Shown here one piece after another: positions 63,201 to 64,000 of a DNA stretch of 64,000 bases. The notes under the pieces are model-generated. The model was not told where the DNA came from. It ran no database searches and worked only from the letters and a program-made list of their open reading frames with translations. The stretch covers positions 189,023 through 253,022 of the forward strand of contig DISK01000006.1 of NCBI GenBank assembly GCA_002421905.1, written 5' to 3'. The DNA is from Micavibrio sp. UBA6212. GTDB lineage: Bacteria > Pseudomonadota > Alphaproteobacteria > Micavibrionales > Micavibrionaceae. Positions within the stretch are counted from its first letter, which is position 1. Every line of letters starts with the position of its first letter. The position numbers and the translations under genes were made by a program.

Positions 63201-63692
63201 TCCAATGAGGATAGCCAGAAATGTTCCGGTATTAAGCAATGCATTGCCACCAATCAATTCATCGCGATGCAGATGTTCCGGCAAAATGGAATATTTGCAC
63301 GGCCCGAAAAAAGCAGATTGGGCTCCCAAAGCAAAAATATTGATAAAGGACAGAATTATTGAGCCGGAAAGCAAAGAGGCAGCACCAAGAAGCGCAATCA
63401 ATATCTCGGCCAATTTTATATATTTGATAACAATATGTTTGGGGTATTTGTCGGCCAATTGTCCACCAAGGGCAGAAAAAATAAAAAACGGCAGAACCAG
63501 AGTGCCCGCAGCGGCTGTGGTTAACAGACTCTGGGTTTTTGCATCCATGCCGGTCTGGGTGGCAATCTGGTACAAGATCATCACAATCAAAGCATTTTTG
63601 AACAGATTGTCATGGAACGCCCCCAAAAACTGCGTCACGAATAGGGGCAGAAAGCGACGATCCTTCATCAGAAGAAACTGGTTATGCATCAT
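60273..63692 (-). CDS. LplT transporter / PlsC acyltransferase / acyl-ACP synthetase fusion
   Basis: The protein has 1139 residues. Residues 1-430 are an MFS-type lysophospholipid transporter (FVTQFLGAFHDNLFKNALIV, GAQSAFFGPCKYSILPE). Residues 440-640 are a PlsC acyltransferase with GNHVSLLDPP (NHx4D) and IFPEGRLTSTG. Residues 650-1139 are an AMP-forming ligase with VVLFTSGSEGSPKGVVLSHA, LEGYGATETSP and DGWHDTGDIV. In E. coli LplT and Aas are separate; here they are one polypeptide, which would import lysophospholipids across the inner membrane and reacylate them. GGAGAG lies 8 bases upstream. Confidence 0.93.
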   Translation of the reverse strand: MMHNQFLLMKDRRFLPLFVTQFLGAFHDNLFKNALIVMILYQIATQTGMDAKTQSLLTTAAAGTLVLPFFIFSALGGQLADKYPKHIVIKYIKLAEILIALLGAASLLSGSIILSFINIFALGAQSAFFGPCKYSILPEHLHRDELIGGNALLNTGTFLAILIGTIVGTTVMGYENGAIPVAILMILVAVTGYGSSRYIPTCHAAAPQTRINPNLAVKTYDVLKYSFSQGWEITLSLLGKGWFFCIGSLFLSQFPNYVKGTLQAQETVLTFFTVLFSVGIGAGGLLNNRLLRGNVSAAFVPLAALGITAGSLDLSAATAYIVHNTDDTLLTLGQFLSHPTHWRIILDVFLVAAFGGLFVVPLATILQDRTKEETRAQIMAGSSITDSIFMVGCAVIAALLISSGWEVKHLFFAFSLANLVVAIFICRLLPDYLLKTILQFLFKLLYRVEIRGFENIEKAGKRAVIVGNHVSLLDPPLLAAFMPGRPMFAVNTQVAQWWWVKPFLRLVDAFPIDPTNPYTLKSLIRKVEEDRHIVIFPEGRLTSTGSLMKIYDGPGLIADKAGAMILPVRIDGAQYTGFSRLRGKLPFKRFPKITITFLPPLSFKIDEGLKGRSRRASAARQLYDVMEDMMLKTTEREQTLWEALHKAKMIQGGDFICAEDVEFSPLTYKSLTRRAQILGSYLYEMTELKENVGILLPNSIGAIVSFFALQSVGRIPAMLNFTMGGQALSSACTTGQIRTVLTSRRFVDLGRLGALVETLGQTTRIVYLEDIVPELKFKHKLAAFFPRRLPVISPFDPAVVLFTSGSEGSPKGVVLSHANLLSNIAQLASRVSFNRQDIVFNCLPMFHSFGLTGGTLLPLISGVKTFMYPNPLHIRIVPELVYATNATILFGTDTFLSGYARVANSYDFYGVRYIFAGAEKVKEQTRKTYMDKFGVRILEGYGATETSPVIAVNSPMHSKDGTVGRVLSGMEVRLDPVEGVTQGGRLFVNGPNIMLGYYKDDHPGIIQPPEDGWHDTGDIVDIDAEGYIRILGRAKRFAKIAGEMVSLGVVENMAAALWPDHPSAVVALPDERKGEQLVLLTTAPEANRSALSAYANENNIPALAVPAQVFSVDSIPVLGTGKTDYPAILEKAKSLLEKE

Positions 63693-64000
63693 GCTGGAAC
63701 TCTCCGTATTTCAAAAACTGGATTACATGTCTGGCAATTTTTGCCCGATAAATCATAATAGTATGGGATGAGCGCAAGACAATGTGATCTTTCATGCCGG
63801 ATAGTTTCGTACTTTCAACCGATACGCGTCCATCATGATCGCCTTTGATAAATATGCAAGATAAAGGGTACAGCCATTTGGCCGATCCCGCAATGACCCC
63901 GACCTCATAATAAATATCATCGGTCATGGCTTGACGATGATGCGTGGTCAATTCTTTTCCAGCGGGGCCAAACACCCAGCGATAGGGAGGGAAATGTTCC
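63682..64000 (-). CDS. alpha/beta hydrolase, C-terminal part; start beyond window
   Basis: The last 105 residues are present, with the frame open at the right edge. WVFGPAGKELTT, YEVGVIAGSAKWL, DHDGRVSVESTKL (acid-residue region) and GMKDHIVLRSSHTIMIYRA (His near the end) follow the pattern of bacterial lipase/DUF676-like alpha/beta hydrolases. Its stop lies 11 bases inside the LplT-Aas fusion gene, so the two are co-transcribed and may both act on lipids (inference). Confidence 0.75.
   Translation of the reverse strand, partial: EHFPPYRWVFGPAGKELTTHHRQAMTDDIYYEVGVIAGSAKWLYPLSCIFIKGDHDGRVSVESTKLSGMKDHIVLRSSHTIMIYRAKIARHVIQFLKYGEFQHDA

Overview
The window is bacterial chromosome, very probably from an alphaproteobacterium of moderate GC (roughly high forties percent by eye). 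Supporting signs are a Gram-negative envelope set (general porin, TolC-like protein, BepA-like M48 protease, DsbA/PCuAC proteins), DUF1223 and RcnB-type proteins, split GlyQ/GlyS, an endonuclease-type MutL and a eukaryote-like NADP isocitrate dehydrogenase. A placement near Micavibrio or Rhodospirillales-like lineages is only my inference. Most of the window is dense housekeeping DNA. I see no tRNA, rRNA, CRISPR array or IS transposase.

Layout. 1-9.1 kb: purine and one-carbon genes (metF partial, gpt, a two-domain deaminase-like protein, guaA, guaB). They are interrupted at 3.9-6.1 kb by a small accessory patch: an AT-rich orphan gene, REP-like palindromes, and a small HTH regulator divergent from a tiny membrane protein. 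9.1-13.5 kb: DUF1223, icd and a CPA2 antiporter. 13.5-18.3 kb: nrdA and nrdB face away from each other around a secreted protein, and each has a pair of NrdR-box-like palindromes. 18.4-30.4 kb: pepN, rlmE, then a long forward series of envelope and redox genes (M48 protease, two DsbA-like proteins, PCuAC, HAD, aroQ), followed by accB-accC-aat and ribF. 30.4-35.2 kb, reverse strand: mutL and trpBA. 35.3-41.6 kb, reverse strand: secE-nusG and rplK-rplA, unusually separated by a chemoreceptor, a Cache-like protein and a porin. 41.7-47.8 kb: a MacAB-like transporter and glyQS. 48 kb: a degenerate histone-deacetylase-like gene.

The most interesting region is 49.0-60.3 kb. Five consecutive forward genes encode a TolC-like outer-membrane lipoprotein, a HlyD adaptor, a GAF-like/HlyD fusion, a polytopic M50 (site-2-protease-like)/HlyD fusion and a 1672-residue cadherin/C-type-lectin surface protein. 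That protein carries an N-terminal LALERRLMLDAS motif resembling the LEPR-XLL class of sorting signal. No ABC ATPase is encoded in the cluster. The layout suggests an ATPase-less, type-1-like export pathway for a giant adhesin, perhaps with proteolytic handling by the M50 protein.

The window ends with a LplT-PlsC-acyl-ACP-synthetase fusion for lysophospholipid recycling, overlapped by the 3' end of an alpha/beta-hydrolase gene that continues beyond the right edge.
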